Shown piece by piece: positions 36,020 to 45,033 of a DNA stretch of 64,000 nucleotides. The notes beneath the pieces were generated by a model. It made no database searches. It was given only the letters and a program-made list of their open reading frames with translations, and was not told the origin of the DNA. The DNA comes from Bacillota bacterium (GTDB taxonomy: Bacteria; Bacillota; Desulfotomaculia; Desulfotomaculales; VENG01), in contig VENG01000042.1 of NCBI GenBank assembly GCA_009711705.1, positions 25,678 through 89,677 on the forward strand, read 5' to 3'. Positions within the stretch are counted from its first letter, which is position 1. Each line of letters starts with the position of its first letter. The position numbers and the translations under genes are program-made.

Positions 36020-36749
36020 CATCAAATCGCTCCATGTTTATCACGGGTATGTGCAAGCACTTAGGAACCTGGACCTGGATGTGGAGAAAGGTAAATTGCT
36101 CGCCATTCTCGGTGCCAACGGGGCAGGCAAAAGTACCCTCTTGGAAACATTGGCCGGCCTGCACAAACCGGCACAGGGAGAAATAGTGCTGGAGGAAAAA
36201 CCCATCACCGGTAAATCACCGGATTATATTGTTAAGCACGGCATTAGCCTGGTACCCGAGCGAAGGGAAATTTTTAATTCCTTAAGTGTCCTGGATAACC
36301 TCATGCTCGGCGCCTTTCACCGCTACCGCAGTAGTAAAGGAACGTTATTAGATGACGTGGCGGAAATAATGGATATTTTTCCTGCCTTAAAGGGAAGAGA
36401 ACGGGAACCGGCGGGAACTTTAAGCGGAGGGCTGCAGCAAATGCTGGCCATTGGCAGGGGTCTGATGGCGCGCCCTAAGATATTACTGCTGGATGAGCCT
36501 TCCGTGGGATTGGCACCAATGGTGGTAAAGGAGATAATGTCCACCCTGAGCCAATTGAAAAATAGTGGGGTAACCATCATTTTGGTAGAACAAAACACAG
36601 GGGCTGCGTTAAAAGTAGCTGACAGGGGCTTTGTCATGGAAAGGGGACATATTACACTTGGTGGCACATCTCAGGATATTTTGTCTGACTCCAAAGTGCA
36701 GCAAGCCTACCTGGGCCGCAAACGCATACAAGCGGCAGCAGCGTTGTAA
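36009..36749 (+). CDS. livF: Branched-chain amino acid ABC ATPase LivF
   Basis: 246 residues. ATG 36009 has GGGGAGG six bases upstream; the ATG at 36003 touches it and is unlikely. Walker A GANGAGKST, LivF motif SLVPERREIFNSLSVLDNL, signature LSGGLQQMLAIGRGL, Walker B LLLLDEPSVGLAP. Last gene of the liv operon. Confidence 0.93.
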   Translation: MLLNIKSLHVYHGYVQALRNLDLDVEKGKLLAILGANGAGKSTLLETLAGLHKPAQGEIVLEEKPITGKSPDYIVKHGISLVPERREIFNSLSVLDNLMLGAFHRYRSSKGTLLDDVAEIMDIFPALKGREREPAGTLSGGLQQMLAIGRGLMARPKILLLDEPSVGLAPMVVKEIMSTLSQLKNSGVTIILVEQNTGAALKVADRGFVMERGHITLGGTSQDILSDSKVQQAYLGRKRIQAAAAL

Positions 36750-36838
36750 GATCCACTATGCCCCACGAGGAAGGAATAAACCTATCTATGTTTAATTAAA
36801 AGTGATAGCAATTTATTCTATTAAAGGGGTGTACTTGA

Positions 36839-37600
36839 TTGTTTAACAAAATTCTGTCCAGCATTGGTATAGGGGCGGCCAAAGTAGATTTGGTTTTGCA
36901 GGGGAATAAGTACCGGGCCGGAGAACAAATCGAGGGTTGCTTAAAAGTACAAAGTGGTGCAGTCGAGCAAGAGGTTAATAGAATATATGTACAATTGGTT
37001 GTTCAGTCTAAGTTCAAAAAAGATGATGACGTCAAGGAAGTTAGCAAAGAGCTGGATCATGCCGTACTGAGCGAGGGGTTCACAGTTACGCCAGATGAGC
37101 AGGAGAGGGAGATACCCGTTTCTTATATCCTGCCTGAAGACATCCCCATATCCACAGGGCCCACCCAATCATTCTTGGCTACGGGCATGGACATTAGCCG
37201 TGCAGTGGACCCTAGAGATAATGACCCGGTGGAAATATTACCCGGGCAGCGCCAGCAAATAGTTATGAATGCCCTGGAAAAAGAGCTGGGCTTTAGAAAA
37301 AAGCGGGGGACGGGTGCCTTTAACGGCCAGTACCAGGAATTTGAATACCGGCCGGGCAAATTCCTGCAAGGAAAACTTGACGAATTAGAAGTAATTTACC
37401 AGGTACGAGAAGACGGAATAGCCTTAATAATGCAAATTGACAAGAAATCCGGGGGCTTGTTAGGCGGGTTGCTGGATGAATTGGATATGGATGAGCGAAA
37501 CGCTGCCTTTTTGCTCAAGAACCACCAGATTACCACTGCTGGGGAAGTATCGGAACTGCTGGCCCGGTTTATCCAACAGGAATACCAAAAAATTATGTAA
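36839..37600 (+). CDS. spo0M: Sporulation-control protein Spo0M
   Basis: 253 residues, TTG start with AAAGGGGTG upstream. Arrestin-like N-terminal fold (LQGNKYRAGEQIEGCLKVQSG, then VSYILPEDIPISTGPTQSFLATGMDI), which is the Spo0M family signature, and a C-terminal tail ending in an EF-hand-like loop region. It modulates entry into sporulation in Bacillus. Monocistronic with its own terminator. Confidence 0.92.
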   Translation: MFNKILSSIGIGAAKVDLVLQGNKYRAGEQIEGCLKVQSGAVEQEVNRIYVQLVVQSKFKKDDDVKEVSKELDHAVLSEGFTVTPDEQEREIPVSYILPEDIPISTGPTQSFLATGMDISRAVDPRDNDPVEILPGQRQQIVMNALEKELGFRKKRGTGAFNGQYQEFEYRPGKFLQGKLDELEVIYQVREDGIALIMQIDKKSGGLLGGLLDELDMDERNAAFLLKNHQITTAGEVSELLARFIQQEYQKIM

Positions 37601-37619
37601 TATCGAGTAAACAAATGCG

Positions 37620-37667
37620 AAAAAGAGACCTATTCACCGTAAGCAAAAGGGAATCGGTCTCTTTTTA
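37620..37667 (+). terminator. Terminator of spo0M
   Basis: AAAAAGAGACC / GGTCTCTTTTT stem around a 25-base loop, ending in a T-run. Confidence 0.75.
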
Positions 37668-37691
37668 GTTGTTCTTATTATTCTGTCTATA

Positions 37692-37699
37692 TTCGACAA
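37692..37699 (-). promoter_or_regulatory. Possible Spo0A box upstream of the PAS kinase
   Basis: TTGTCGAA on the minus strand matches the Spo0A-box consensus and lies 82 bases before the kinase ATG. A single eight-base match is weak by itself. Confidence 0.4.
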
Positions 37700-37781
37700 G
37701 TTTCCTGAAGGTAATTTGAAGTTGGTTGTCTAACATCTTTACAAACTCTTACAGTTTTTTTCCTATTGAGAGGAGAAAAAG

Positions 37782-40310
37782 ATGGAAAACCAGGCAAAAA
37801 TAAAAGAACAGATGGTTGAAGAACTGGAAAGACTACGGCAGAGGGCCACAGAGCTGGAATCAAAGCTGGGGTATAAAAGTAACGAGGAGCAGGATACCAT
37901 TCAAAGGGATATCTCGGACCGCAAACGGATGGAAAACAACCTGCGGGCCAGCAAAGAAAAATACATGCATCTTGTACAGCATGCACCCGCAGGGATATAT
38001 GAGATAGATTTTATCAACCAGAGATTTATTAGTGTCAATGATGTTATGTGCCATTATCTGGGCTATACCCAGGAAGAATTACTTTCCATAAACCCTTTCA
38101 ATATTTTCTCGGAAGAAAGTAAAAGGCATTTCAGGCAAAGGCTCAGCAATGCCTTTGCAGGAGAAAAAGTTCCCGAAACCGCAGAATTTAAAGTTATCGG
38201 TAAAGATAACCGGGAGTTTTGGGCCCTTATAAATGTAGGCTATATCTATGAAAACCAGGCGCCTTCCAAGGCCACCGTTGTAGCCCACGACATAACAGAG
38301 CATAAGAAATTACAAGCGGCATTATCCCAACAGAAGAAGCGTTTAGAGGAACAGCTTCATTTCTCCAACGCGCTTAACCGGATCGCTGAAACTATCATTC
38401 ATAATGAGGATACCCAGAAAATACTGGACGACATGGCGGCAATTATTGGTGAGACTATTGCCGTTGACAGATCTCTAATTCATGACATTGATTTTAAACA
38501 GCATCAGGTTAAAGGAATATCTGAATGGCTAAACCCAAATACTGATGGCATAACGGCTACAAAGGATACTTACAATTTAGATGTATTTATTGATGCATCT
38601 ACATATATGTTGGAACAAAGAAAATGGACGGAGAGCCACGTCGATGATATTAGCCCCTACGCAGCTAACGACGGCTCGGGGGAGCTTCTACACGGGTTAA
38701 TGGAAATAAAAAGCGGTCTTTGGTTCCCTTTTGCTTTTCGCAACCAGGCTTATTATTGTTTAGTGTTTAATCAGGTAAGCTATCGTCGCAGGTGGCGTGA
38801 AGAAGAAATAAACTTTATCCATGCTGCTGCCACCCATATGGAGATTGCAATACAAAAAATCAGTATTCAAAACGATCAACGACACGCAGAAAAAGCATTA
38901 CGTAAAAACGAAGAGCGCTTGCGCATCATTACCGACAATATGTTAGACATGCTTTACCTTACAGACGAAAATTTTATCATTAAGTATGCAAGCCCGTCTT
39001 GTGCACATTGCATAGGTATCAAGCCCTCGGAATTGACTGGCAGGTCAATATTTGAACTGGTTCACCCAGAGGATATGCCGGTTGTATTGGACTCCGTCAA
39101 TCATGCTATTAAAAACAACTCCGGCAGCAAAAAGACATTTCGTTTTCAGCTATCCAGCGAGCATGATCTGTGGGTTGAAAGCACTATTAAAATATTATTG
39201 GACGACAAAGGCAGCATTACTGGTACCGTTTTGTGCAGCCGCGATATTTCGGAACGCAAACAGGCCGCAGAGGCACTTAAGAAATCCGAATCCTTGTATA
39301 GAACGATTTTCGAGAACACCGGAACCGCAACCTCTATTGCCGGGCTAGATACAATACTCTCTTTAGTTAATACTGAATTTGAAAAATTGTCCGGGTATAC
39401 AAAAAAGGAATTAGAAGGTATAAAAAGCTGGACCAGTTTTGTGCTCAAGGCAGATTTACAACGATTAAACAACTACCACCATTTAAGAATGCTGAGCCCA
39501 CATAAAGCACCTGACAAATTCGAGTTTCGTTTTGTTAACAAATCGGGGGAAGTTAGGAACGTACTGATGACTCTGGCCCAAATTCCCGGCACACTAATGC
39601 ACCTTTCATCTTTTTTAGACATTACAGAAATAAAACATTTCCAACAAGAAATGAGTCGTTTGGAGCGACTAAACCTGGTTGGTCAGATGGCAGCAGGTAT
39701 CGGACACGAAGTGCGCAATCCCATGACCACTGTCCGCGGCTTCCTGCAGATGTTCAGGGGCAAATCACATTTAGCTATATACAAAAACCATTTTGACTTA
39801 ATGATTGACGAGTTAGACAGGGCTAATTCCATAATTACTCAATTCTTATCCCTGGCTAAAGACAAGCCAGTGGATAAGAAGATCCATAACCTAAACTCCA
39901 TTGTAGAAATGTTATACCCACTAATAGAAGCAGATGCATATAAATCCGGCATGGGTTTTAATTTACAACTACAGGAAATACCAGATTCACTCCTAGACGA
40001 AAAAGAAATAAGACAACTTATTCTCAACCTTACACGCAACGGGATAGAAGCTATGTCCCCGGGTGGAACACTCACCATCAGAACTTTTGCCCAAATGGGC
40101 AAAGCAGTGCTGGCAGTACAGGATCAGGGGACGGGCATTCCTTCTCATCTAATGGAAAAGTTAGGCACACCGTTTTTAACCACCAAGGATGAAGGAACAG
40201 GACTGGGGTTATCGGTTTGCTATAGTATTGCCACCAGGCATAATGCCACCGTTGACGTAAAAACCGGCCCTGGGGGTACAACCTTTATGATAGGGTTTAA
40301 CGGTCAGTAG
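37782..40310 (+). CDS. Multi-PAS/GAF sensor histidine kinase (sporulation-kinase type)
   Basis: 842 residues, no membrane span, so cytoplasmic. Order: N-terminal coiled coil (about 5-30), PAS (about 60-175), GAF-like (about 205-365), PAS (about 380-500), PAS (about 505-620), dimerisation/phosphoacceptor domain with GIGHEVRNPMTTVRGFLQMF (about 645-665), and HATPase with NGIEAMSPGG, DQGTGIPS and GTGLGLSVCYSIA. The H-box GHEVRNPMT is that of Bacillus sporulation kinases, and no response regulator follows, so it may feed the Spo0 phosphorelay or Spo0A directly. GAGGAGAAAAAG precedes the ATG. Confidence 0.88.
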   Translation: MENQAKIKEQMVEELERLRQRATELESKLGYKSNEEQDTIQRDISDRKRMENNLRASKEKYMHLVQHAPAGIYEIDFINQRFISVNDVMCHYLGYTQEELLSINPFNIFSEESKRHFRQRLSNAFAGEKVPETAEFKVIGKDNREFWALINVGYIYENQAPSKATVVAHDITEHKKLQAALSQQKKRLEEQLHFSNALNRIAETIIHNEDTQKILDDMAAIIGETIAVDRSLIHDIDFKQHQVKGISEWLNPNTDGITATKDTYNLDVFIDASTYMLEQRKWTESHVDDISPYAANDGSGELLHGLMEIKSGLWFPFAFRNQAYYCLVFNQVSYRRRWREEEINFIHAAATHMEIAIQKISIQNDQRHAEKALRKNEERLRIITDNMLDMLYLTDENFIIKYASPSCAHCIGIKPSELTGRSIFELVHPEDMPVVLDSVNHAIKNNSGSKKTFRFQLSSEHDLWVESTIKILLDDKGSITGTVLCSRDISERKQAAEALKKSESLYRTIFENTGTATSIAGLDTILSLVNTEFEKLSGYTKKELEGIKSWTSFVLKADLQRLNNYHHLRMLSPHKAPDKFEFRFVNKSGEVRNVLMTLAQIPGTLMHLSSFLDITEIKHFQQEMSRLERLNLVGQMAAGIGHEVRNPMTTVRGFLQMFRGKSHLAIYKNHFDLMIDELDRANSIITQFLSLAKDKPVDKKIHNLNSIVEMLYPLIEADAYKSGMGFNLQLQEIPDSLLDEKEIRQLILNLTRNGIEAMSPGGTLTIRTFAQMGKAVLAVQDQGTGIPSHLMEKLGTPFLTTKDEGTGLGLSVCYSIATRHNATVDVKTGPGGTTFMIGFNGQ

Positions 40311-40445
40311 GAAAAGGTATTATTCATACGTAACAAAACAGCTTATTCTCATTTCATTTAAACTTATTCATCCGGTTACCGGGAGGAAAACTGAGTCTTT
40401 AAAAAGAAACCTTTGGGGTAGGCTAAGTTATATGTTGCCAAATAG

Positions 40446-40778
40446 GTGGTGAGAATAATAATAAGCTACCAGCACTGGTACTTATACATATTGGAATGTG
40501 AGGACGGCAGTCTGTATACGGGAATCACAAAAGACCTGGATAAAAGGATAAAGGCCCATAAGGCCGGTAAAGGTAGCAGGTATGTTCGTTCCAGGCTGCC
40601 CATCACTTTGGCTGCCTGGTGGAAGTTTAATACATCAAAAGGCGGCATATTAAAGCTGGAACAATGCATTAAATCATTACCAAGCTGCAAAAAGTGGGAA
40701 TTAGTAAAGAAACCGGACTTACTTAAGGATTATTGCCAGTGTTTGAGCAACGACACAGCCCTACTCGGCAGAAAGTGA
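40446..40778 (+). CDS. GIY-YIG nuclease domain protein
   Basis: About 105-110 residues. The motif WYLYILECEDGSLYTGITKDLDKRIKAH contains the G/L-Y...YTG core and catalytic arginine (KR). It is of the small YhbQ/UPF0213 type, possibly acting in DNA repair or recombination. The start is unclear: the only GTG codons (40446, 40449) are part of the Shine-Dalgarno-like AGGTGGTGAGAA, and the codons at proper spacing are ATA. The stop codon overlaps the first copy of the structured repeat. Confidence 0.85.
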   Translation: MVRIIISYQHWYLYILECEDGSLYTGITKDLDKRIKAHKAGKGSRYVRSRLPITLAAWWKFNTSKGGILKLEQCIKSLPSCKKWELVKKPDLLKDYCQCLSNDTALLGRK

Positions 40779-40880
40779 ACTCGTTCAGCTAAAGCTGAAC
40801 ATCGGGGCATCAGATGGGGATTCCACCCCACCTGAAGTAAAAAGAGGAACTCCCACTTATAGAAGTGGAAGTCTTGGAAA
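40776..40880 (+). repeat. Structured intergenic repeat, copy 1
   Basis: Starts with the GIY-YIG stop codon. Three hairpins: GTTCAGCT-AA-AGCTGAAC; TCAGATGGGG / CCCCACCTGA; and CCACTT / AAGTGG. The first about 70 bases are nearly identical to 42430-42502. The arrangement resembles the 3' end of IS200/IS605-type elements (tnpB right end and guide-RNA scaffold); no tnpB gene is present. Confidence 0.7.
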
Positions 40881-40927
40881 TCAGATAAATAATTCCTTTA
40901 ATTACACTAATAAAGGGGATAACACTT

Positions 40928-41875
40928 ATGGAGCGTACATGTGCTGCTGACCTGGAATTAACAAAAACAATCAAGTCCATTTACATAGTTAAAAGTAAAC
41001 GTTTAGGAAGTTTTCGGGATCGAAAAGGCCATTTCATGACTCTTTTATTAGGAGACCGAACCGGTGAAGTGCAGGCCATATTGTGGGAAGGTGCTGAAGA
41101 AAAATACCCGTTGCTTGCACAAGGTGACCTGGTATCAGTTAGCGGCAGAGTACGGGAATATGCCGGAACACTTCAGATTAACCTGGATCACATATCTGTT
41201 TATGAGGATAAAGATTTCGACCCTGCCGATTTTCTACCGGTTTCCCCTTATAACCGTGAAGAAATGCTTCAGGCGCTTAAACAAATAATAGAAGGCATCA
41301 AAAACCCTTCCCTCCAGGAGCTACTTGATCGCTTTTTCTTAGATAATGCCTGGTTAAAAGCCTTTGCCATGGCCCCTGCCGCCAAGAAGAATCACCAGGC
41401 CTACCTGGGTGGATTGTTGGAGCACACCCTAAAGGTAACGGAAGCGGCAAATAAAATGGCCGATGTCTACCCCCAGGCCGACAGAGATTTGTTAATAGCA
41501 GGCGCTGTACTACACGACATCGGAAAAATAGAAGAGTATCAATTCGAAAAAAGCATAGACTTCACTGACCAGGGGCGATTGCTGGGACACATAGTTATTG
41601 GTTTGCAGAAGATAGAGGAAAAGTTACAGGAATTAAATAGTTTTCCGGACAGTTTGCGCCTAAAACTACTGCACATAATAACCAGTCACCACGGCAATTA
41701 TGAATGGCAGTCACCTAAAAGGCCAAAATTTTTAGAAGCTGCTATTATCCACCATTTAGACAATATGGATGCCACCGTGGATATGTTTTCCACTGCTGCC
41801 GGGGAAGACTATGACCCTAAAAGCTCTTGGACAGGTTGGGTTAAAGGTTTGGAAAGGTTTATCTATAAGGGTTAA
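40928..41875 (+). CDS. 3'-5' exoribonuclease YhaM family (OB-fold plus HD domain)
   Basis: 315 residues. N-terminal OB-fold (LLLGDRTGEVQAILWEG, DLVSVSGRVREYAGTLQI) for single-stranded nucleic acid. HD domain: HTLKVTEAANKMADV...IAGAVLHDIGKIEEY near residue 165-205, then HIITSHHGNYEW. This matches YhaM, a 3'-5' exonuclease. AAGGGGATAAC precedes the ATG. It is monocistronic between the two repeat copies. Confidence 0.88.
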   Translation: MERTCAADLELTKTIKSIYIVKSKRLGSFRDRKGHFMTLLLGDRTGEVQAILWEGAEEKYPLLAQGDLVSVSGRVREYAGTLQINLDHISVYEDKDFDPADFLPVSPYNREEMLQALKQIIEGIKNPSLQELLDRFFLDNAWLKAFAMAPAAKKNHQAYLGGLLEHTLKVTEAANKMADVYPQADRDLLIAGAVLHDIGKIEEYQFEKSIDFTDQGRLLGHIVIGLQKIEEKLQELNSFPDSLRLKLLHIITSHHGNYEWQSPKRPKFLEAAIIHHLDNMDATVDMFSTAAGEDYDPKSSWTGWVKGLERFIYKG

Positions 41876-42043
41876 TTTGTTTAGCTGGCTATTTAAAAAG
41901 TTAAAATAATCTGAAGGCAAAAACTCACTTGTTTATGCATATAATGATAACATCAAACCGATAACCTTTAATCTGGCCAGTATCGAAACTTAATGGTACA
42001 GAGCGGCTCTTTGCTGCCAGCAAAGAACTAAGGAGGGGAAATA

Positions 42044-42418
42044 CTGGTTAACAACAACTTAAGACATATCTGGGGGTTGATCAGCAGCAGTTTTTTAACC
42101 GCAGTGGGGATTTTTGCCATGCATAGCAGTGCGGAAGGAATTTTTATCTTTCTGATCGGGGTGGGGTTATCAGGTTTCTATCTTTCTCACCTTTTAAACT
42201 CGACGAGCCTTAGTTTTTGGATCCCGTATCTTTACTTAATATTAAGTTTGATCAATTATTTGAGTTATGGTGATAACACAGTTTTATTTGCTGTTATCAA
42301 AGACACTTCTATGCCATTTTCCTTCCACGTTATTAGCACCATCACCATAGGATTTGCTTTTGTCTTAGGTATGGCTGTTGATTATACTATTCGCAAGGCA
42401 AATCTAATGGGCGACTAG
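42044..42418 (+). CDS. Small membrane protein, probable CTG start
   Basis: 124 residues if started at CTG 42044, which has AGGAGGGG five bases upstream; the frame has a stop at 42029. The alternative TTG 42077 has no spaced ribosome binding site. Four hydrophobic spans (about 10-28, 33-50, 58-75, 95-118). No known family. It lies between the two repeat copies, whose second copy begins 12 bases after the stop. Confidence 0.6.
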   Translation: MVNNNLRHIWGLISSSFLTAVGIFAMHSSAEGIFIFLIGVGLSGFYLSHLLNSTSLSFWIPYLYLILSLINYLSYGDNTVLFAVIKDTSMPFSFHVISTITIGFAFVLGMAVDYTIRKANLMGD

Positions 42419-42429
42419 AAGCAAAACTG

Positions 42430-42502
42430 GTGAACTCGTTCAGCTAAAGCTGAACATCGGGACTTCAGATGGGGATTCCACCCCACCTGAAGTAAAAAGA
42501 AA
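42430..42502 (+). repeat. Structured intergenic repeat, copy 2
   Basis: Same two leading hairpins as 40776-40850 (GTTCAGCT-AA-AGCTGAAC and TCAGATGGGG / CCCCACCTGA) with only a few substitutions. The third hairpin of copy 1 is missing. It follows the membrane protein gene, in the same orientation as copy 1 relative to its upstream gene. Confidence 0.7.
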
Positions 42503-42534
42503 AATCAGATAAACATATGTTAGCAAATATTGTA

Positions 42535-42569
42535 TCAGAAAGGGCCGGGTTATTCCCGGCCCTTTCTGA
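42535..42569. terminator. Bidirectional terminator
   Basis: TCAGAAAGGGCCGGG-TTATT and its exact complement form a 15-base perfect stem. Ends the 42044 transcription unit before the kinase operon. Confidence 0.85.
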
Positions 42570-42662
42570 TATTACGGCTTGCATAGGTAAAAACTTCGTC
42601 AAAATTTTGCAGGATTTTACCCATTGGTAAGCCAAATAAATGTCATTATGGGAGGTGATTAA

Positions 42663-44237
42663 CTGCGACCCATGCTTAAAATAAAGAAATTTATGGTCAC
42701 CTTAATGTCCCTGATGATATTATACCTCTTAGCGGGACACATTTACATTGTTCTAGAAAGTGAATTCTTTTTAACTACACACCTGACCCTGGAAGTTGCC
42801 AGTGTTATTGTAGCCATACTGGTCAGTATTTTCTGTTGGTATGGTTACCGCTACCAACAGCAACAAAAGATGCTCATATTGGCCTTTACCTTTTGCATTA
42901 TGGGCATGCTTGATTTTGTGCACTCCCTTTCATATCTTGGTATGCCGGATTTTATTACGGATAACAGTGCCAATAAAGCTTCTACTTATTGGATACTGGC
43001 CCGGCTGGTACAAGGCCTGGGTATTTTTCTGGCCATCTACATGAAGGACAGGAAGCTGCGCATACCCGCCGCTACTATAGTTTTCATACTGGTAATCCTT
43101 GTTTCCATGGCCGGCATAGGTGCCGTGGCCTTTCTACTGCCTTATCTGCCTGGCATGTATGACCCAACTGCACAGACACAGACTATGACGAAAATTTTCA
43201 GCGAGTATATTGTCATTGGTTTATATGTACTTACCGCAGGTAAGCTCTTAACTGGCAAGTCTACGGACAAAAGGGATATATTTTTAACTTATGCGCTGGC
43301 AGTGGGGGTTTTCGGAGAACTAGCCTTTGCTACTTATAACTACGTTTATGACTCTTATAATCTTTTAGGCCACATATTTAAAATAACATCTTTCGGGCTA
43401 ATTCTAAAGGGCCTTTTTGACGAAGCCATTGGGCAACTTTACCAGACAAATGATGAGCTGGATGGCCAGCGCCGCGCATTAGAAAAGGCCAATGCCCAAC
43501 TACAAAAGACTGATCAAATGAAGGACGAATTCCTGGCCAATACTAACCACGAGTTAAGGTCGCCCCTTACCGCCATCATTGCCTTTACCGAGCTTTTACA
43601 AGACCCCCAAACAGGCCCCTTAACCCCTCTGCAAAGGGACTACGTAAATGAGATCAGCGACAGCAGCAACGATCTTCTTAGCCGGGTTGCCGAAATAAGG
43701 GACCTGTCCAGGATTAAGGCCGGTAAGATGATCTTACGGTCAGAAAAAATAATGGTAGAAGAGCTTGTGGAAAATATAGTACGCCGCTTCAAACCACAGT
43801 ATGATAACAAGGGTGTATTTTTGGAGGTACAATACCCCGAAAGCATTATAGTTACCGGGGACGTGGAAAGAGTCAGTCAAATCTTAAGCAACCTTCTTTC
43901 CAATTCCCTTAAGTTTACTCCTGCAGGGGGTACGGTACTTGTTTCAGCTTACTTGGACAATATCCTAAACCATGCAAAAATAACAGTGGAAGATAACGGA
44001 ATAGGCATTGACCCCTTGGAGCATGAAGCCATATTTGATATGTTTTACCAGGTTGACGGGACAAGTTCCAGAAGTTACGGCGGTACCGGCCTGGGGCTCT
44101 CCCTGGTAAAAAGCCTCGTGGAATTGCAAGGGGGAACCATAAACCTAGCAAGCCGCCCCAATCAAGGCAGCATTTTTTCTTTTAGCCTGCCACTATACGG
44201 CAAAACCGGTTATACGGAGGTGGATTATGGTACGTAA
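42663..44237 (+). CDS. MASE3-type membrane sensor histidine kinase
   Basis: 521 residues from ATG 42672, or 524 from CTG 42663, which sits seven bases behind GGAGG and directly after an in-frame TAA. About seven N-terminal spans (residues 5-255) form a MASE3-type sensory domain (FCIMGMLDFVHSLSYLGMPDF). A short coiled coil leads to the phosphoacceptor (ANTNHELRSPLTAIIAFTELL, about 290-310) and HATPase motifs NSLKFTPAGG, DNGIGIDP, GGTGLGLSLVKSLVE. Its stop overlaps the response regulator gene, forming a two-component pair. Confidence 0.9.
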   Translation: MRPMLKIKKFMVTLMSLMILYLLAGHIYIVLESEFFLTTHLTLEVASVIVAILVSIFCWYGYRYQQQQKMLILAFTFCIMGMLDFVHSLSYLGMPDFITDNSANKASTYWILARLVQGLGIFLAIYMKDRKLRIPAATIVFILVILVSMAGIGAVAFLLPYLPGMYDPTAQTQTMTKIFSEYIVIGLYVLTAGKLLTGKSTDKRDIFLTYALAVGVFGELAFATYNYVYDSYNLLGHIFKITSFGLILKGLFDEAIGQLYQTNDELDGQRRALEKANAQLQKTDQMKDEFLANTNHELRSPLTAIIAFTELLQDPQTGPLTPLQRDYVNEISDSSNDLLSRVAEIRDLSRIKAGKMILRSEKIMVEELVENIVRRFKPQYDNKGVFLEVQYPESIIVTGDVERVSQILSNLLSNSLKFTPAGGTVLVSAYLDNILNHAKITVEDNGIGIDPLEHEAIFDMFYQVDGTSSRSYGGTGLGLSLVKSLVELQGGTINLASRPNQGSIFSFSLPLYGKTGYTEVDYGT

Positions 44238-44916
44238 AATATTAGCCGTGGATGATGACCCCAAGGTTCTGAAAATAGTAGAGCATTCCTTGACGCGGGA
44301 AGGTTTTGAAGTCATACCGGTGTCCAGTGGTAAAGAAGCACTGGCTAAAGTCAAGGAAATATACCCCGATCTGGTCCTTCTGGATTTGATGATGCCGGAA
44401 ATGGACGGCTTTGATACTCTGCAAAGATTAAAGGAGTTTTCTGATGTTCCAGTAATTATTTTGTCGGCCCGTAACGATGAAGTGGACAAAGTAGCAGGCT
44501 TTCGCATGGGAGTGGACGATTACCAAGTAAAACCCTTTAGCCCCGTAGAACTGGCTCTACGGGTAAAAGCGGTATTAAGGCGTGCTGATAACTCTGAATC
44601 CGGTAGGCCAGATAAAAAAGTACTCCAATTTGACCAATTGGTAATCGATCACAGTAGGCGCTTGGTTCAAAATTGGGGCAGGGACATAGAAATGACACCC
44701 AAAGAATTCCATCTATTATGGCTGCTGGCATCGCACCCCAACCAAGTATTTACCAAAGCCCATCTTTTAGACCGTATATGGGAGACAACTTACCAAGGCG
44801 ATGATAACACTGTCAATGTACATATACGAAGACTGCGGGAAAAAATAGAGGATGTTCCTTCTAAGCCCCGGTATATTAAAACGGTTTGGGGTACAGGTTA
44901 CAAATTTGTTGATTGA
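44227..44916 (+). CDS. OmpR-family response regulator
   Basis: 229 residues. Receiver: acidic pocket VDDDP, phosphoacceptor in LVLLDLMMPEMDG (D about 53), Thr/Ser switch ILSAR and lysine YQVKPF. C-terminal winged helix: EMTPKEFHLLWLLASHPNQVFTKAHLLDRIW and the NTVNVHIRRLREKI recognition helix. ACGGAGGTG precedes the ATG. Overlaps the kinase by 11 bases. Targets unknown. Confidence 0.94.
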   Translation: MVRKILAVDDDPKVLKIVEHSLTREGFEVIPVSSGKEALAKVKEIYPDLVLLDLMMPEMDGFDTLQRLKEFSDVPVIILSARNDEVDKVAGFRMGVDDYQVKPFSPVELALRVKAVLRRADNSESGRPDKKVLQFDQLVIDHSRRLVQNWGRDIEMTPKEFHLLWLLASHPNQVFTKAHLLDRIWETTYQGDDNTVNVHIRRLREKIEDVPSKPRYIKTVWGTGYKFVD

Positions 44917-45033
44917 AAGCTGCCCCCCTTGCATTTATGTTGCAATTAAATGTAATAAAAATTTAAGGATTAGTTAAAACCGCAGTAATGAAATTGAATT
45001 ACCATGAGCTAAACAACTATGGGGGAAGGAATT

